This document shows, in pieces, positions 17,387 through 27,194 of a DNA stretch of 64,000 nt; positions within the stretch are counted from its first letter, which is position 1, and the number at the start of each line of letters is the position of its first letter. The position numbers and the translations under genes are program-made. This DNA is from Albimonas sp963816545. GTDB taxonomy: Bacteria; Pseudomonadota; Alphaproteobacteria; Rhodobacterales; Rhodobacteraceae. Location: positions 620,001 through 684,000 of the forward strand of contig CAWFLE010000001.1 of assembly GCA_963816545.1 (NCBI GenBank), written 5' to 3'. The notes under the pieces were generated by a model, which had not been told where the DNA came from, searched no databases, and worked only from the letters and a program-made list of their open reading frames with translations.

Positions 17387-18484
17387 ATGAACCACTGGGA
17401 GATCGTCGCGGTCCTGCTCCACGGCGTGTCCATGAACGCGCTGCTGGCCCTGATCGCGGGGTTCATCCAGCGGCAGGGATGGCTTGGAGCGCGGCGGGCG
17501 CTGGCGCTGGGACTGGCCTTCGGGCTGGCGGCGATGGCGGCGATGGCCGCGCCGGCGGTGCTGCCGGGCTTCGTGATCGTGGACGGGCGCCTGGCCATCG
17601 TCGGTCTCGGGGCCGCGTATGGCGGGCCGGCCGCGGGTCTGCTGATCGCGGTGATGGCCGGGTCCTACCGGTACTGGTCGGTCGGCGGCCTGTCGGCGGA
17701 GGCGGGAACGCTGAGCGTGCTGATGGCGGCGGCGCTCGGCCTCGCCTGCGGTTGGGCGGCGAAACGGCTGCCGGAGATCCGGCTGCCGCACATGGCTGCG
17801 GCGGGGGCCATCCTGTCGCTCGCGGTCCTTTCGCTGCTGCTGCGGCCGTGGGTCGATGTGCGGGAGGTGTTTCTCCAAGTCTTTCCGCTGATCCTGGTGG
17901 CGAACATCACAAGCGCGATGGTGCTCGGCTCGCTGCTCAAGCGGGAGACGGCGCTGCTGGCGCGGGAGCGGCGGCTGCACCGCGACGCCCATTCCGATCC
18001 GCTGACGGGGCTGGGCAACCGCCGCCGGCTGGAGGCCGCCTTCGGGGCGCTGGAAGGCGACGCGCAGGCGGGCGCGCTGGCGATCCTCGACATCGACCAT
18101 TTCAAGCGGATCAACGACACGCTCGGGCATGCGGTGGGCGACGATATCCTCGCGGAGTTCGGGCGCCGTCTGCGCAGCCGCTCGCGGGCGAGCGATCTGG
18201 TGATCCGGCAGGGCGGGGAGGAGTTCGTGGTCCTGATGCCCGGCGCCACCGAGGCGCAGGCGTCGCAGGTCGTGGACCGGATACTGGAGGCCGTCCGGTC
18301 CGAGCCCTTCGACGGTCAGATGGGCCGAGCGGTCCGATCGACGGCGAGCGCGGGGCTCGCCGTCTATGGGGGCGTCCGGCCCGAGGACCTGGTGGAGGCG
18401 CTGGAGCGCGCCGACGCCCTGCTCTACACGGCCAAGAACGCGGGGCGGAACCGGGTCTGCCGGGCCCTCCCGCTCGCGGCCTGA
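17387..18484 (+). CDS. Membrane diguanylate cyclase (5TM-LYT type sensor plus GGDEF)
   Basis: 365 aa. The first 180 residues form five to six membrane helices with the pattern of the 5TMR-LYT sensor domain (GLGAAYGGPAAGLLIAVMAG). A GGDEF domain follows with DPLTGLGNRRRLE, DIDHFKRINDTLGHAVGD and an active-site GGEEF. RASD stands five residues before GGEEF, matching the RxxD inhibitory I-site, so the enzyme is probably product-inhibited. It makes cyclic di-GMP. ATG 17387 is preferred over an in-frame start ten codons earlier. It ends four bases before the convergent quinone oxidoreductase. Confidence 0.87.
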   Translation: MNHWEIVAVLLHGVSMNALLALIAGFIQRQGWLGARRALALGLAFGLAAMAAMAAPAVLPGFVIVDGRLAIVGLGAAYGGPAAGLLIAVMAGSYRYWSVGGLSAEAGTLSVLMAAALGLACGWAAKRLPEIRLPHMAAAGAILSLAVLSLLLRPWVDVREVFLQVFPLILVANITSAMVLGSLLKRETALLARERRLHRDAHSDPLTGLGNRRRLEAAFGALEGDAQAGALAILDIDHFKRINDTLGHAVGDDILAEFGRRLRSRSRASDLVIRQGGEEFVVLMPGATEAQASQVVDRILEAVRSEPFDGQMGRAVRSTASAGLAVYGGVRPEDLVEALERADALLYTAKNAGRNRVCRALPLAA

Positions 18485-18488
18485 GCGC

Positions 18489-19463
18489 TCACTCCTGCGG
18501 GACGACCACGATCTTGCCGACCGCCCTGCGGTTTTCCAGATCGCTGATCGCCTTCGCGGCCTGCGAGAGAGGGTAGCGGGCCGAGATCTCGGGCTTGATC
18601 CTTCCTTCCTTCAGCCAGCGGAACAGGGCGTCCATGTCAGAGCGGAACGCCTTCGGCTCCTTCTTAACCGCCGCGCCCCAGAACACGCCGACCATGGAGG
18701 CGCCTTTGAGCAGCATCAGGTTGATGGGGATGCGCGGGATGTCGCCGGCGGCGAAGCCCACCACCAGGTGACGGCCGCGCCAGCCGATGGAGCGGAAGGA
18801 CTGCTCGGTCAGCTCGCCGCCCACGGGGTCGTAGATCACGTCGGGGCCGTCGGGGCAGATCTCCTTGAGCTTCGCGCGGAAGTCGCCCTCGGCGTAGTTG
18901 ATCAGATCGTCGGCGCCGTGGGCCTTGCAGACCTGGAGCTTCTCGTCCGAGGAGGCGGCGGCGATCACGCGCGCGCCCAGCGCCTTGCCGATCTCCACCG
19001 CCGCGAGGCCGACGCCGCCGGCCGCGCCGAGCACCAGCATGGTCTGGCCGGCCTTCAGCTCTCCGCGGTCGATCACGGCGTGGTAGGAAGTGCCGTAGAC
19101 CATCGGGAAGGCGGCGGCGATGTCGTAGTCCACCCCGTCGGGCAGGGGGGAGAGGCGGGAGGCGTCGCCCACGGCCTCCTCCGCGAAGCCGCCCCAGCCG
19201 AGCGAGCCCATCACCCGGTCGCCGGGCTTGAAGGCCGCGCCCTCGCCGGCGGCGGTGACCACGCCGGCGATGTCGGAGCCGGGCGAGAACGGCAGCTCGG
19301 GTTTGAACTGGTACTTGTTCTGGACGATCAGCACGTCGGGGAAGTTGACCGAGGCGGCGTGGACCCGGACGCGGACCTGGCCGGGGCCGGGCTCGGGGGT
19401 GTCCACCTCTTCGACGGTCAGGGACTCGGGCGGTCCCCATTCCTTGCACAGCAGCGCCTTCAT
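18489..19463 (-). CDS. NADPH:quinone oxidoreductase-like MDR family protein
   Basis: 324 aa zinc-free medium-chain dehydrogenase/reductase. It has the GroES-like N-terminal part with VRVHAASVNFPDVL, PGSDIAGVV and GDRVMG, then the nucleotide-binding LGAAGGVGLAAVEIGKALGA and YDPVGG. The zinc-binding cysteines of alcohol dehydrogenases are absent, as expected for QOR. It transfers hydride from NADPH to a quinone or enoyl substrate. The ATG at 19463 fits the family length; the frame extends upstream only into repeat DNA. Confidence 0.85.
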   Translation of the reverse strand: MKALLCKEWGPPESLTVEEVDTPEPGPGQVRVRVHAASVNFPDVLIVQNKYQFKPELPFSPGSDIAGVVTAAGEGAAFKPGDRVMGSLGWGGFAEEAVGDASRLSPLPDGVDYDIAAAFPMVYGTSYHAVIDRGELKAGQTMLVLGAAGGVGLAAVEIGKALGARVIAAASSDEKLQVCKAHGADDLINYAEGDFRAKLKEICPDGPDVIYDPVGGELTEQSFRSIGWRGRHLVVGFAAGDIPRIPINLMLLKGASMVGVFWGAAVKKEPKAFRSDMDALFRWLKEGRIKPEISARYPLSQAAKAISDLENRRAVGKIVVVPQE

Positions 19464-19555
19464 CGGTTCCTCCCACGGGTTTCTCATACCGGTGGGGATG
19501 CTAGCGGCGGGGGCGGGGGGGTTCAATCGGCGCGGAAGGGAAGCGGGCGGCGAAC

Positions 19556-19596
19556 GCCCCCACCCCGGCCCTCCCCCGCAAGCGGGGGAGGGAGGC
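19556..19596 (-). repeat. Dispersed palindromic repeat, family R1, copy b
   Basis: Minus-strand copy of the R1 palindrome, with CTCCCCCGC-TT-GCGGGGGAG and the tail GGGGTGGGGGC. It lies between the quinone oxidoreductase start and the end of the histidine kinase. The 325 bp gap also holds the R2 palindrome at 19739-19755 and no gene. Confidence 0.85.
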
Positions 19597-19738
19597 GCGC
19601 CGTCCCGGCGATCCGGCGCGCGGACCGGGCACGCGGCGTCGGATCTTTCGTCTCGCCTGCGGATCGAGCCCCGCCGACAGGCGGCGCCACGGCCGGGGCG
19701 GAGCTGCGCGAGGGCCCGGCCCTCGCGTCGCGGGCGCC

Positions 19739-19755
19739 GGGGGCTCGATGCCCCC
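19739..19755 (+). repeat. Dispersed hairpin repeat, family R2, copy a
   Basis: GGGGGCTCGATGCCCCC, a stem of six G:C pairs around TCGAT. It is followed by CGCCCCCCC and CTTCGG, as at 56089 where R1 also lies just upstream. It recurs at 56089-56105 and, inverted, at 61777-61793. Confidence 0.7.
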
Positions 19756-19788
19756 GGCGCACGCCCCCCCCTTCGGAGAGGGGGCGCG

Positions 19789-21123
19789 TCAGCGGGGCAG
19801 GCGCAGCACCGCGCGCAGGCCGCCGAGGCGGGCCGAATCCTCCAGCGCGATCGCGCCGCCATGCGCCCGCGCGATGTCCTGCGCGATGGCGAGGCCGAGG
19901 CCCACCCCGCCCCCCCGGTCCTGGTTGCGCGCGTCATCGAGACGCGAGAACGGGCGGAAGGCCAGCTCACGCTTGTCCTCGGGGATGCCGGGCCCGTCAT
20001 CCTCCACCGCGAATTCCACGAAGCTGCGGCCGAGCCGGAGCGTCGCCTCGGCCGACGTGCCGTAGCGGGCGGCGTTCTCCAGCAGGTTGGCCAGCGCGCG
20101 GCGGACGGCGCCGGCGCGGATGGTCACCGGCTCCACCGCGGCGCTGTCCTCCGACACGCGGATCGCCACGCAGGCGCCGCCGCGGCGAGCGTCGGCCGCC
20201 GCGGCCTCCAGCAGCGAGGCGGGGTCGGTGGGGGCGGCCTCCTCGCCGGTCTCGCCGCGGGCGTAGGCGAGGAACTCGCCCAGCATCCGCTCCATCTCGT
20301 CGACGTCGCGCTTCAGCTCGGCCGCCTCGGGGACGTCGTCCTCCATCATCGCCAGCGCCAGCTTCATGCGGGTGAGGGGCGTGCGCAGGTCATGGGAGAC
20401 GCCGTTGAGGAAGTTGGTGCGGCTCTCCATCGCCCGCTCCACCCGCCGGCGCATGTCGAGGAAGGCGGCGCCGGCGCGGCGCACCTCCTCGGCGCCCCCG
20501 GGGCGGAAGGGGCCGGCGCGGCCCTTGCCGAAGCTCTCGGCCGCGGCGGCGAGCTGGCGGATCGGCTTCACCTGATTGCGCAGGAACAGCACCGCGACCA
20601 CCGTGAGCAGGAGCGAGGTCCCCACCATCCACACCAGCAGGATGTGGGGGTTGGAGGCGATGACCCGCTTGCGGGGGATCAGCGCCCGCAGCACCCCCTT
20701 CCCGGTCTGGATCCGCACGTCGATGTCGCCGCCATAGCCCAGCAGGTCCACCGAGATCGGCTGGCCGATCTGGTTGCGCAGGGTGGCCGCGAGCGCGTTG
20801 CCGGAGATCTCGTAGATCTTCTGCGCCTGCTCCGGCGGCATCACCGCCGTGGGGTCGAGCGCCAGGGTCACGCCCAGCGGCTGGGCCAGCCGCTCGATCA
20901 GCGCGCGGGCGGCGGGGGCGTCGGGCGCGCCCTCCACCTCCTCGATCGCGTAGATCAGCTCCTGCGCCACGGCGGAGGTCATCTGCTGGGTGACGCCGGC
21001 GTAGTGGTCCTTGATGAACAGGCCCGCGACCACGAGCTGCAGGAGCACGATGGGCGCCAGCAGGATCAGGAGCGCCCGGCCGAACAGGCTGCGGGGCAGG
21101 TATTTCTTGTAGGGCTTGGCCAT
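19789..21123 (-). CDS. Sensor histidine kinase, EnvZ-like
   Basis: 444 aa. Transmembrane helix 1 spans about 17-36, a periplasmic domain about 40-155, helix 2 about 161-181, then a HAMP segment, an H-box with His244 in SHDLRTPLTRMK, an N-box NLLENAARYG, and G-boxes DDGPGIP and GVGLGLAI. This is the layout of EnvZ-type inner-membrane kinases that phosphorylate OmpR-like regulators. No response regulator lies next to it, so its partner is elsewhere. ATG 21123 (MAKPYKKYLPRSLFGR) matches the normal start. It is divergent from the metallohydrolase. Confidence 0.87.
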   Translation of the reverse strand: MAKPYKKYLPRSLFGRALLILLAPIVLLQLVVAGLFIKDHYAGVTQQMTSAVAQELIYAIEEVEGAPDAPAARALIERLAQPLGVTLALDPTAVMPPEQAQKIYEISGNALAATLRNQIGQPISVDLLGYGGDIDVRIQTGKGVLRALIPRKRVIASNPHILLVWMVGTSLLLTVVAVLFLRNQVKPIRQLAAAAESFGKGRAGPFRPGGAEEVRRAGAAFLDMRRRVERAMESRTNFLNGVSHDLRTPLTRMKLALAMMEDDVPEAAELKRDVDEMERMLGEFLAYARGETGEEAAPTDPASLLEAAAADARRGGACVAIRVSEDSAAVEPVTIRAGAVRRALANLLENAARYGTSAEATLRLGRSFVEFAVEDDGPGIPEDKRELAFRPFSRLDDARNQDRGGGVGLGLAIAQDIARAHGGAIALEDSARLGGLRAVLRLPR

Positions 21124-21192
21124 GTCCGCGAAGCTGCGCCCGGAACGCGGGCCGCGCAAGACGCCCGCGGCGATATGGAGGCCCCCCGCCAG

Positions 21193-22144
21193 ATGACCGA
21201 TCCGTTCGACCGATCCCCCGATGCCGTCCCCGCGGGGACCGTGGAGGAGATGGAGCCCGGCCTGCGCCGCGTGACCTGCCCCAATGGCGGGCCCGATGAC
21301 CTTCACCGGCACGCGGACCTACATCCTCGGGCGCGGCGAGGTGGCGGTGGTGGATCCCGGGCCGGACGATCCGGGGCATCTGGAGGCGATCCTCGCGGCG
21401 CTCGGGCCCGGGGAGCGGGTGGGGGCCATCGTGCTCACTCATACGCATATCGACCACTCTCCCGGCGCGGCGGCGCTGGCTTCGCGCACCGGCGCGCCGC
21501 AATACGCCTTCGGCCCGCATGGCGCGGGGATGAGCGAGCGGATGACGACGCTCGCGGCCGAGGGGGCCGAGTTCGGCGGCGGCGAGGGCGGGGACCGGAC
21601 CTTCCGCCCGGACCGGACGCTGGCGGACGGGGAGCGGCTGGAGGGGCCGGGCTGGGCGATGACGGCGATCCACACGCCGGGGCACATCTCCAACCACCTC
21701 GCCTTCGCGCTGGAGGCCGAGGAGATGGCGCCGGGCGCGGTGCTGTCGGGAGATCATGTGATGGGGTGGAGCACGTCCATCGTGTCCCCGCCGGACGGGG
21801 ACATGGCGGCCTACATGGACAGCCTGCGCAAGATGCAGGGGCGGGAGGACCGGGTGTTCTTCCCCGGCCACGGCCACCCGATCCGGGACCCGGAGGCGAT
21901 GATATCCCACCTCATCGCGCACCGCGAGAGCCGCACCTCGCAGGTGCTGGCCGCCCTGCCCGGGCCGGAGGCGGAGGGGAAGGACGCGGCGACGCTGGCG
22001 CGCGAGATCTACACCGATGTGGACCCGCGGCTGATCGGGGCGGCGGCGCGCAACGTGTTCTCGGTGCTGATCGGGCTGCTGGCCGACGGGCGGGCGCGGA
22101 CCGAAGACCGGCTGTCGGACCGCGCGCGCTTCCGGCGGGGCTAG
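21193..22144 (+). CDS. Metallo-beta-lactamase-fold hydrolase, one-base frameshift
   Basis: About 316 aa after correction. The metal motif is THTHIDHSPG, with later ligands in HTPGHISNH, SGDHVMG and PGHGHPI, as in glyoxalase II/LACTB2-like hydrolases. The beginning (MTDPFDRSPDAVPAG from ATG 21193) is in a different frame from the body: an extra G near 21285 changes CPNAGPMTFTGTRTYILG into CPNGGPDDLH. A shorter start inside the body would lose the first strand. The divergent kinase begins 69 bp away. The substrate is unknown. Confidence 0.82.
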
Positions 22145-22569
22145 AGGATCGTCAGCCGCACGTCCACGTTGCCGTGGATGGCGTGGGTGTAGGGGCAGAC
22201 GGCGCGGGCGGCGCGGATCAGGCGGTCCGCCTCCTGCCGCTCCAGACCGGGTAGGCTGACCGCGAGGTCGACCGTCATCACGAGGCCGCCGCGGTCGCTG
22301 GGGCCTAGGCCGACATGCACGGTGACGGAGGCGTCGGCGGGCACCCTCGGCATGCCCTCCGCCGTCGCCGCCGCCTTCATGGCCCTGAGGAACGACGCGG
22401 CGAAGCCGCCCGCGAAGAGCTGCTCGGGGCTGGTTCCGTCGCCGCCCTCGCCGCCCAGCTCCCTCGGAGTGCTGAGGGTCGCTTCAAGACGACCGTCGGC
22501 GCTGCGGATCCGGCCGGTGCGGCCGCCTGAGGCAAGCGCCTGAGTCGAATATACGACGGTCACGGACAT
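22141..22569 (-). CDS. Ohr/OsmC-family protein with altered peroxidatic cysteine
   Basis: 142 aa, with the length and motifs of organic hydroperoxide resistance proteins: the Arg near residue 17, SPEQLFAGG and VCPYTHAIHGNVDV. Ohr enzymes use a peroxidatic Cys in GYAACF and a resolving Cys in CPYS. Here the first is serine (Ser59, GFAASF) while the second is kept (Cys125). The protein should therefore not work as a normal thiol peroxidase unless the base call is wrong. It overlaps the metallohydrolase stop by four bases on the opposite strand. The upstream 112 bp contains a small CTCGGC-GTT-GCCGAG hairpin. Confidence 0.82.
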   Translation of the reverse strand: MSVTVVYSTQALASGGRTGRIRSADGRLEATLSTPRELGGEGGDGTSPEQLFAGGFAASFLRAMKAAATAEGMPRVPADASVTVHVGLGPSDRGGLVMTVDLAVSLPGLERQEADRLIRAARAVCPYTHAIHGNVDVRLTIL

Positions 22570-22681
22570 GAATTCTCTTCCTCCGAATGCGGCGTGTCTG
22601 CGCGCGCCGTCGGAGGCGTATGTAGGAGGGCGCTCGGCGTTGCCGAGGGCGACTCTCGTCCCCGATCGGACTAACGTAGCG

Positions 22682-23848
22682 TCAGGGTCGGCAGATGTCC
22701 CGGAGCGCGAGCCAGGCGTCGTCCTCCAGCGCCGGGCGGAAGGGGCCGCGGATGGCGTCGGCCTCGCGCGCCGCGGCGGCGCGGGCGGCGAGGTCGGGGT
22801 GGCTGGAGAGGTGGCGGCCGAGCATCGTGTCGGGCCCGCGGTCGGCACGTTCGAAGAAGGCGGCGAGGGCGGAGGCGGGGAGGCCCGCGCGGGCGAGCAG
22901 GTCGAACGCATAGGCGTCGGCCTCGGCCTCGGCCGCCCGGGAATAGCCGGCGGAGACGAGCGTGCCGGCGGCGGCGGCCGAAAGCTCGGACCCCGGCGCG
23001 CCGCCGAAGGCGAGCGTCATCAGGGCGCCGGTCCCCGCCTGCTGGAGCGCCGCGCGCGTGGGGTCGCGATGGGCGGTGTGGCCGAGTTCGTGGGCGAGGA
23101 CGGCGGCGACCTCCTCCGGCCCGTCGGCCCGGTCGATCAGGCCGGAGAAGAGCGCGATGCGCCCGCCCGGCGCCGCGAAGGCGTTGGCCTCGGGGGAGCG
23201 GACGACCGCCACCTCCACCGGCACCGGCAGGTCGGCGGCCGAAAGCAGGCGGTCGGTCAGCGCGTCCAGCGCGCGCAGGCCGTCGGGCGCGGTGCAGGCG
23301 CGGGGGGCGGCGCCCTCGGACATGAGCGCGAGGGCGCGGCGCTGCACGGCCTCGCCCAGGCGCACCTCCTGGTCGGGCGGGATCATGGCCGCGAGCCGCT
23401 CCGACGCGTAGGGGAGGGCCGCGAAGATCAGCCCGCCGACCACCGCCAGCGCCGCGACGGTCCAGAGCACGAGGCGCAGTAGCCCGCGGGCGGGGGAGGG
23501 GCGGCGGTCGAGCTCGGTGCAGACGGCCTCGATCGCCTCGATCATGGTCGCGTCGCGCAGCACGAGGCGTTCGTCCGCGTCGGGGTCGCCCTCCGGGTCG
23601 GGGGTGAGGCGCATCTCGGACGGGTCGGGGCCGTCGAGGCGGCGCAGGCTCGCCAGCGCCCAGTGCGCCACGGGCACGTCGTCGAAGCCCAGCAGGATCA
23701 GCGAGGACTCGCCGAAGCGGATCACCACCTCCCGGGGTCTGGCGGAGACGCCGTCCCAATAGTCGCCCAGGGTTTCCAGCAGCGCATAGCGTTCCAGCGC
23801 CGTGCGCCGCACGCCGCCCAGTCCTGCCCTGCCCATGCGGTCCGCCAT
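22682..23848 (-). CDS. Membrane-anchored M48-family metallopeptidase
   Basis: 388 aa. The zinc site HELGHTAH (HExxH) sits near residue 270 with the downstream Glu ligand probably in AAEAEADAYAFDLL. A single hydrophobic segment at about residues 125-145 anchors it in the membrane. The soluble N-terminal part resembles domains found in alphaproteobacterial M48 proteins next to DUF898 genes. ATG 23848 has a GGCAGGA site; a GTG 14 codons upstream is possible. It would degrade membrane or periplasmic proteins. It follows the DUF898 gene on the same strand, 103 bp away. Confidence 0.85.
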   Translation of the reverse strand: MADRMGRAGLGGVRRTALERYALLETLGDYWDGVSARPREVVIRFGESSLILLGFDDVPVAHWALASLRRLDGPDPSEMRLTPDPEGDPDADERLVLRDATMIEAIEAVCTELDRRPSPARGLLRLVLWTVAALAVVGGLIFAALPYASERLAAMIPPDQEVRLGEAVQRRALALMSEGAAPRACTAPDGLRALDALTDRLLSAADLPVPVEVAVVRSPEANAFAAPGGRIALFSGLIDRADGPEEVAAVLAHELGHTAHRDPTRAALQQAGTGALMTLAFGGAPGSELSAAAAGTLVSAGYSRAAEAEADAYAFDLLARAGLPASALAAFFERADRGPDTMLGRHLSSHPDLAARAAAAREADAIRGPFRPALEDDAWLALRDICRP

Positions 23849-23951
23849 CCGCGCGTCCTGCCCCGCGTTTCCGCTCTGCGTCGGTCGCACTCAGCATAGG
23901 CGGGATGCGCGGCGGGCACGAGGGGGGGCCTGACGTCCGCGACGCCGCGGG

Positions 23952-25442
23952 TCAGAGGATGAGGTCGAGCGCGTCCTCCGCCCCCTCGGCGAGGACGCCG
24001 CGGTCCCGCTGGCGCTGGCGCACGGCCTCCAGCGACTGGGCGCCGGCGATGGTCAGGCTGTTGCACAGGTGCTGGTGCCGGCGGCGCGCGTGGACGTGGA
24101 GCCAGAGCCACATGCCGAAGACCGCGGACAGGAAGCTGTTGATGACGAAGGCCATGAGCAGCAGGCCCTGGGCGCGCCAGCTCTGGAAGCCGTGGAAAAG
24201 GTCCCCCTCCAGCCCGCCGAAGACGGAGAGGGAGCCGGGGTTCTCCAGCTCCGTGCGGATGGCGCCGTAGAGGGGGATGGCGGCGATGGCGCCGATCAGC
24301 AGGTAGACGAGCAGCCCGGGCCAGATGTTGCGGCGGGCGACGGCCAGAAGCGCGTCCACCAGATGCCAGACGGAGAAGTCGCAGCGGATCTCGGCCCCCG
24401 CGAGGCGGCGGGCGTTCATGAAAAGCCGCGTCTCCGCCGCCGAATAGTTCAGGAAGGCGAGCGCGGTCAGCAGCGCGTAGAGCAGCGCGGCGGCGAGGGG
24501 AGCGAGGATCTTCCCCGCCTCCAGCCTGGGGACCGGGTCGAGCGCCGCGCGCAGCGTGGGGGAGGCGAGGACGAGGGCGGGGACGGCGAGCGCGGCCCAG
24601 AGGGGCGCCCAGTGCGCCAGCAGCGGCCAGGGCCGGCCGGCGAAGCCGAAGGCGGCGTCGCCCCAGCGCATGGAGCGGGTCAGGCGGCGTTCGCGGGCCC
24701 AGCGCCAGTGGGGGAAGGCGAGGCCGAGGGTCACGAGCACCACGGGCGCCCAGCGGAACCAGAGGCCGACCATGCCCCGGCCCGAGCCCTCCATCCCGAA
24801 GCGGACGCCCTTCCAGCGGGTGCGGGACAAGCGGTAGCGTCGCCCGCGGAACGCGGCCCAGGGGGCGAGCGGCGCGAGGAGGAGGAGGCCGAGCGCGGGG
24901 GCGAAGGCGGCGAGGGTCGCGCCGTCGTCGCCCGGAAAGCGCAGGCCGAGGAAGCCGAAGACGAGGGCGGCCGCAACGGCGAGCACGGCCAGCGCCGCCA
25001 GCGCGATCAGCGCGCCGCGGAAGAGCTCCGACCCGAGGCCCGTGTATTCGAGGCGCTCGCCGTCGATCTCGGTATGGCTCCAGCGGACGCGGCGGATCTC
25101 GGTCTTCAGCCAGGGGCCGTAGAGACCCAGCGTCAGGCTGGAGATGGCGCCATGCAGGATCACCACCGCCGACCACAGGCCCCGGTCGTCCACGCAGCGG
25201 GGATGGACCTCACGCGGGAGGGCCGACAGGGCGCTGGCGGCGGCGGCGTTGACCGCCCGCGCGCGGCGGACATGGACGAGGCGCCGGCGCTCCTCGTACT
25301 CGGGCGCTTCGGGCTCGGCAGCGTCGGGGGCGGGGTCCGGCGGGTCGTCGCCCGAATAGAGGAAGGACGGACGGTCCTGCACCACGTCGCCGAACAGCTC
25401 GGCGATGGGTTCCTTGTCCGTGCGTATCCGCTTCCTGCCCAT
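23952..25442 (-). CDS. DUF898 (YjgN-like) polytopic membrane protein
   Basis: 496 aa. After an acidic, charged N-terminus (about 1-90) the protein alternates hydrophobic helices with WLKTEIRRVRWSHTEIDGERLEYTG-type loops (WSHTEIDGERLEY, YRLSRTRWKGVRFGM, YSAAETRLFMNARRL), the repeat pattern of DUF898/YjgN. Function is unknown in the family. In many proteobacteria it is paired with an M48 peptidase, as here, so the two may form a membrane quality-control unit. ATG 25442 (MGRKRIRTDK) is preferred over an upstream start. Confidence 0.82.
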   Translation of the reverse strand: MGRKRIRTDKEPIAELFGDVVQDRPSFLYSGDDPPDPAPDAAEPEAPEYEERRRLVHVRRARAVNAAAASALSALPREVHPRCVDDRGLWSAVVILHGAISSLTLGLYGPWLKTEIRRVRWSHTEIDGERLEYTGLGSELFRGALIALAALAVLAVAAALVFGFLGLRFPGDDGATLAAFAPALGLLLLAPLAPWAAFRGRRYRLSRTRWKGVRFGMEGSGRGMVGLWFRWAPVVLVTLGLAFPHWRWARERRLTRSMRWGDAAFGFAGRPWPLLAHWAPLWAALAVPALVLASPTLRAALDPVPRLEAGKILAPLAAALLYALLTALAFLNYSAAETRLFMNARRLAGAEIRCDFSVWHLVDALLAVARRNIWPGLLVYLLIGAIAAIPLYGAIRTELENPGSLSVFGGLEGDLFHGFQSWRAQGLLLMAFVINSFLSAVFGMWLWLHVHARRRHQHLCNSLTIAGAQSLEAVRQRQRDRGVLAEGAEDALDLIL

Positions 25443-25561
25443 CGCTCGGCCTGCCAGGCGCTCCGACCGGCGCCGCGGGGATGGTAGCATCGGCCGGCAG
25501 GAATATGAACGCGGAGGATGGGCGGCGGGCCGCCCCCTGAGGGGAACGGCCCGCGCCTGCG

Positions 25562-27194
25562 TCAGGCGGCTTCGGGGTGGCGGTAGCCGAGGCTGTTGAG
25601 CTTCTTGCGCAGCTCCAGCTTCGAGATCTTGCCGGTGGCGGTGTGGGGCAGCTCATCCATGTAGATGATGTCGTCGGGCACCTGCCACTTGGCGAAGTGC
25701 CTGCCCACCAGCTCCAGGATCTCCTCCTTCGGGGGCTTGGCGCCGTTCACGCCGACAATGCACAGGACCGGACGCTCGGCCCATTTCGGGATGCGGCACG
25801 CCGATGGCCGCGGCCTCGGCCACCTGCGGGTGGGCCACGGCGGCGTTCTCCAGCTCGATGGAGCTGATCCACTCCCCGCCCGACTTGATCACGTCCTTGG
25901 AGCGGTCGGTGATCCGCACATAGGCGTTGGGGTCCATGGTGGCGACGTCGCCGGTGTCGAACCACTGACCCTCGCCGACCGCGTCCTCGTCCTTCTTGTG
26001 GTAGCGCTTGATGACGCCGTAGCCGCGGACCAGCAGGCGGCCCTGATGCTCGCCGTCCCAGGGCAGCTCGTTCCCGTCGTCGTCGGTGATCTTGAGGTCC
26101 ACGCCGAAGGGCGGATGGCCGACGGAGGTCTGGATCTCCAGCCGCTGATCCTCGGGCAGGCCCGCGACCTCCGGCTTGAAGGTGCAGACGGAGCCGAGCG
26201 GCGAGGTCTCGGTCATCCCCCAGGCATGGACGACCTGCGCGCCGTATTCCTTCTGGAACGCCTCGATCACCGCCTTGGGGCAGGAGGAGCCGCCGATCAC
26301 CACCCGGTCGAGGGTGGAGAACTTCAGCTTGTTGGCCCGCAGGTGCTGGAGCATCCCCAGCCAGATGGTCGGCACGGCGGCGGTGAGGGTGACGCCCTGC
26401 TCCAGCATCTCGTAGAGGCCCGGCGCGGTCATGTCCCGGCCGGGCATGACCAGCGAGGCGCCGACCAGCGCCGAGGTGTAGGCGAGGCCCCAGCCGTTGG
26501 CGTGGAAGAGGGGCACCACCGGCAGCACCACGTCGCGCGACGACATGGGGATGCAGTCCGGCGTCACCGCGAACAGCGCGTGCAGGACGTTGGAGCGGTG
26601 GGTGTAGAGCACGCCCTTGGGGTCCCCGGTGGTGCCGGAGGTGTAGCACAGGCCGCAGGGATCGGTCTCCTCGCCCTGCGCCCATTCGAAGTCGCCGTCC
26701 TGCTCGGCCACCCACTCCTCGTAGCAGATGGGGTTGGGGAGCGACGTCTCGGGCATGTGCGCGCGGTCGGTGAGGATGATCCAGTGCTCGACCGTCTTGA
26801 GCTTGTCGGCCAGGGGCTCGAGGATCTTCACCATGTCGGCGTCGATCATCACCACCTTGTCCTCGGCGTGGTTGATGATGAAGTCGAGCTGCTCGGAGAA
26901 GAGGCGCGGGTTGAGCGTGTGCAGGATGCAGCCGGCGCCGGAGACGCCGTACCAGACCTCCATGTGGCGGGGGGTGTTCCAGGCCATCACGCCGACGGCG
27001 TCGCCGCGGCCGTAGCCCATCTTCGACAGGGCCTGGGCGCATTTCCTGGCCTTGGCGTGGACCTCGCGCCAGTTCGACTCGACGATCGGGCCTTCGGCGG
27101 AGCGGCCCCGGACCGGGCGGTTGGGGTGGTACCTCGCGGCGTGGTCGATGATGGTCGAGACGCGCAGCGGCCAGTCCTGCATGGCTCCGAACAT
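25562..27194 (-). CDS. Acyl-CoA ligase (DmdB/long-chain type), one-base frameshift
   Basis: About 543 aa after correction; ANL-family adenylate-forming enzyme. Motifs are YTSGTTGDPKGV (P-loop), WGMTETSPLGS, DTGDVATMDP and SKDVIKSGGEWIS; the C-terminal lysine is in TATGKISKLELR. An extra base in GGG 25788-25790 shifts the last 75 codons: HPEMGRASG should read HPKWAERPVL. It activates a fatty acid or a similar carboxylate (3-methylmercaptopropionate in DmdB) to its CoA ester. Length and sequence style fit roseobacter DmdB-like ligases, but specificity cannot be decided. It stands alone, divergent from bphO. Confidence 0.85.
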
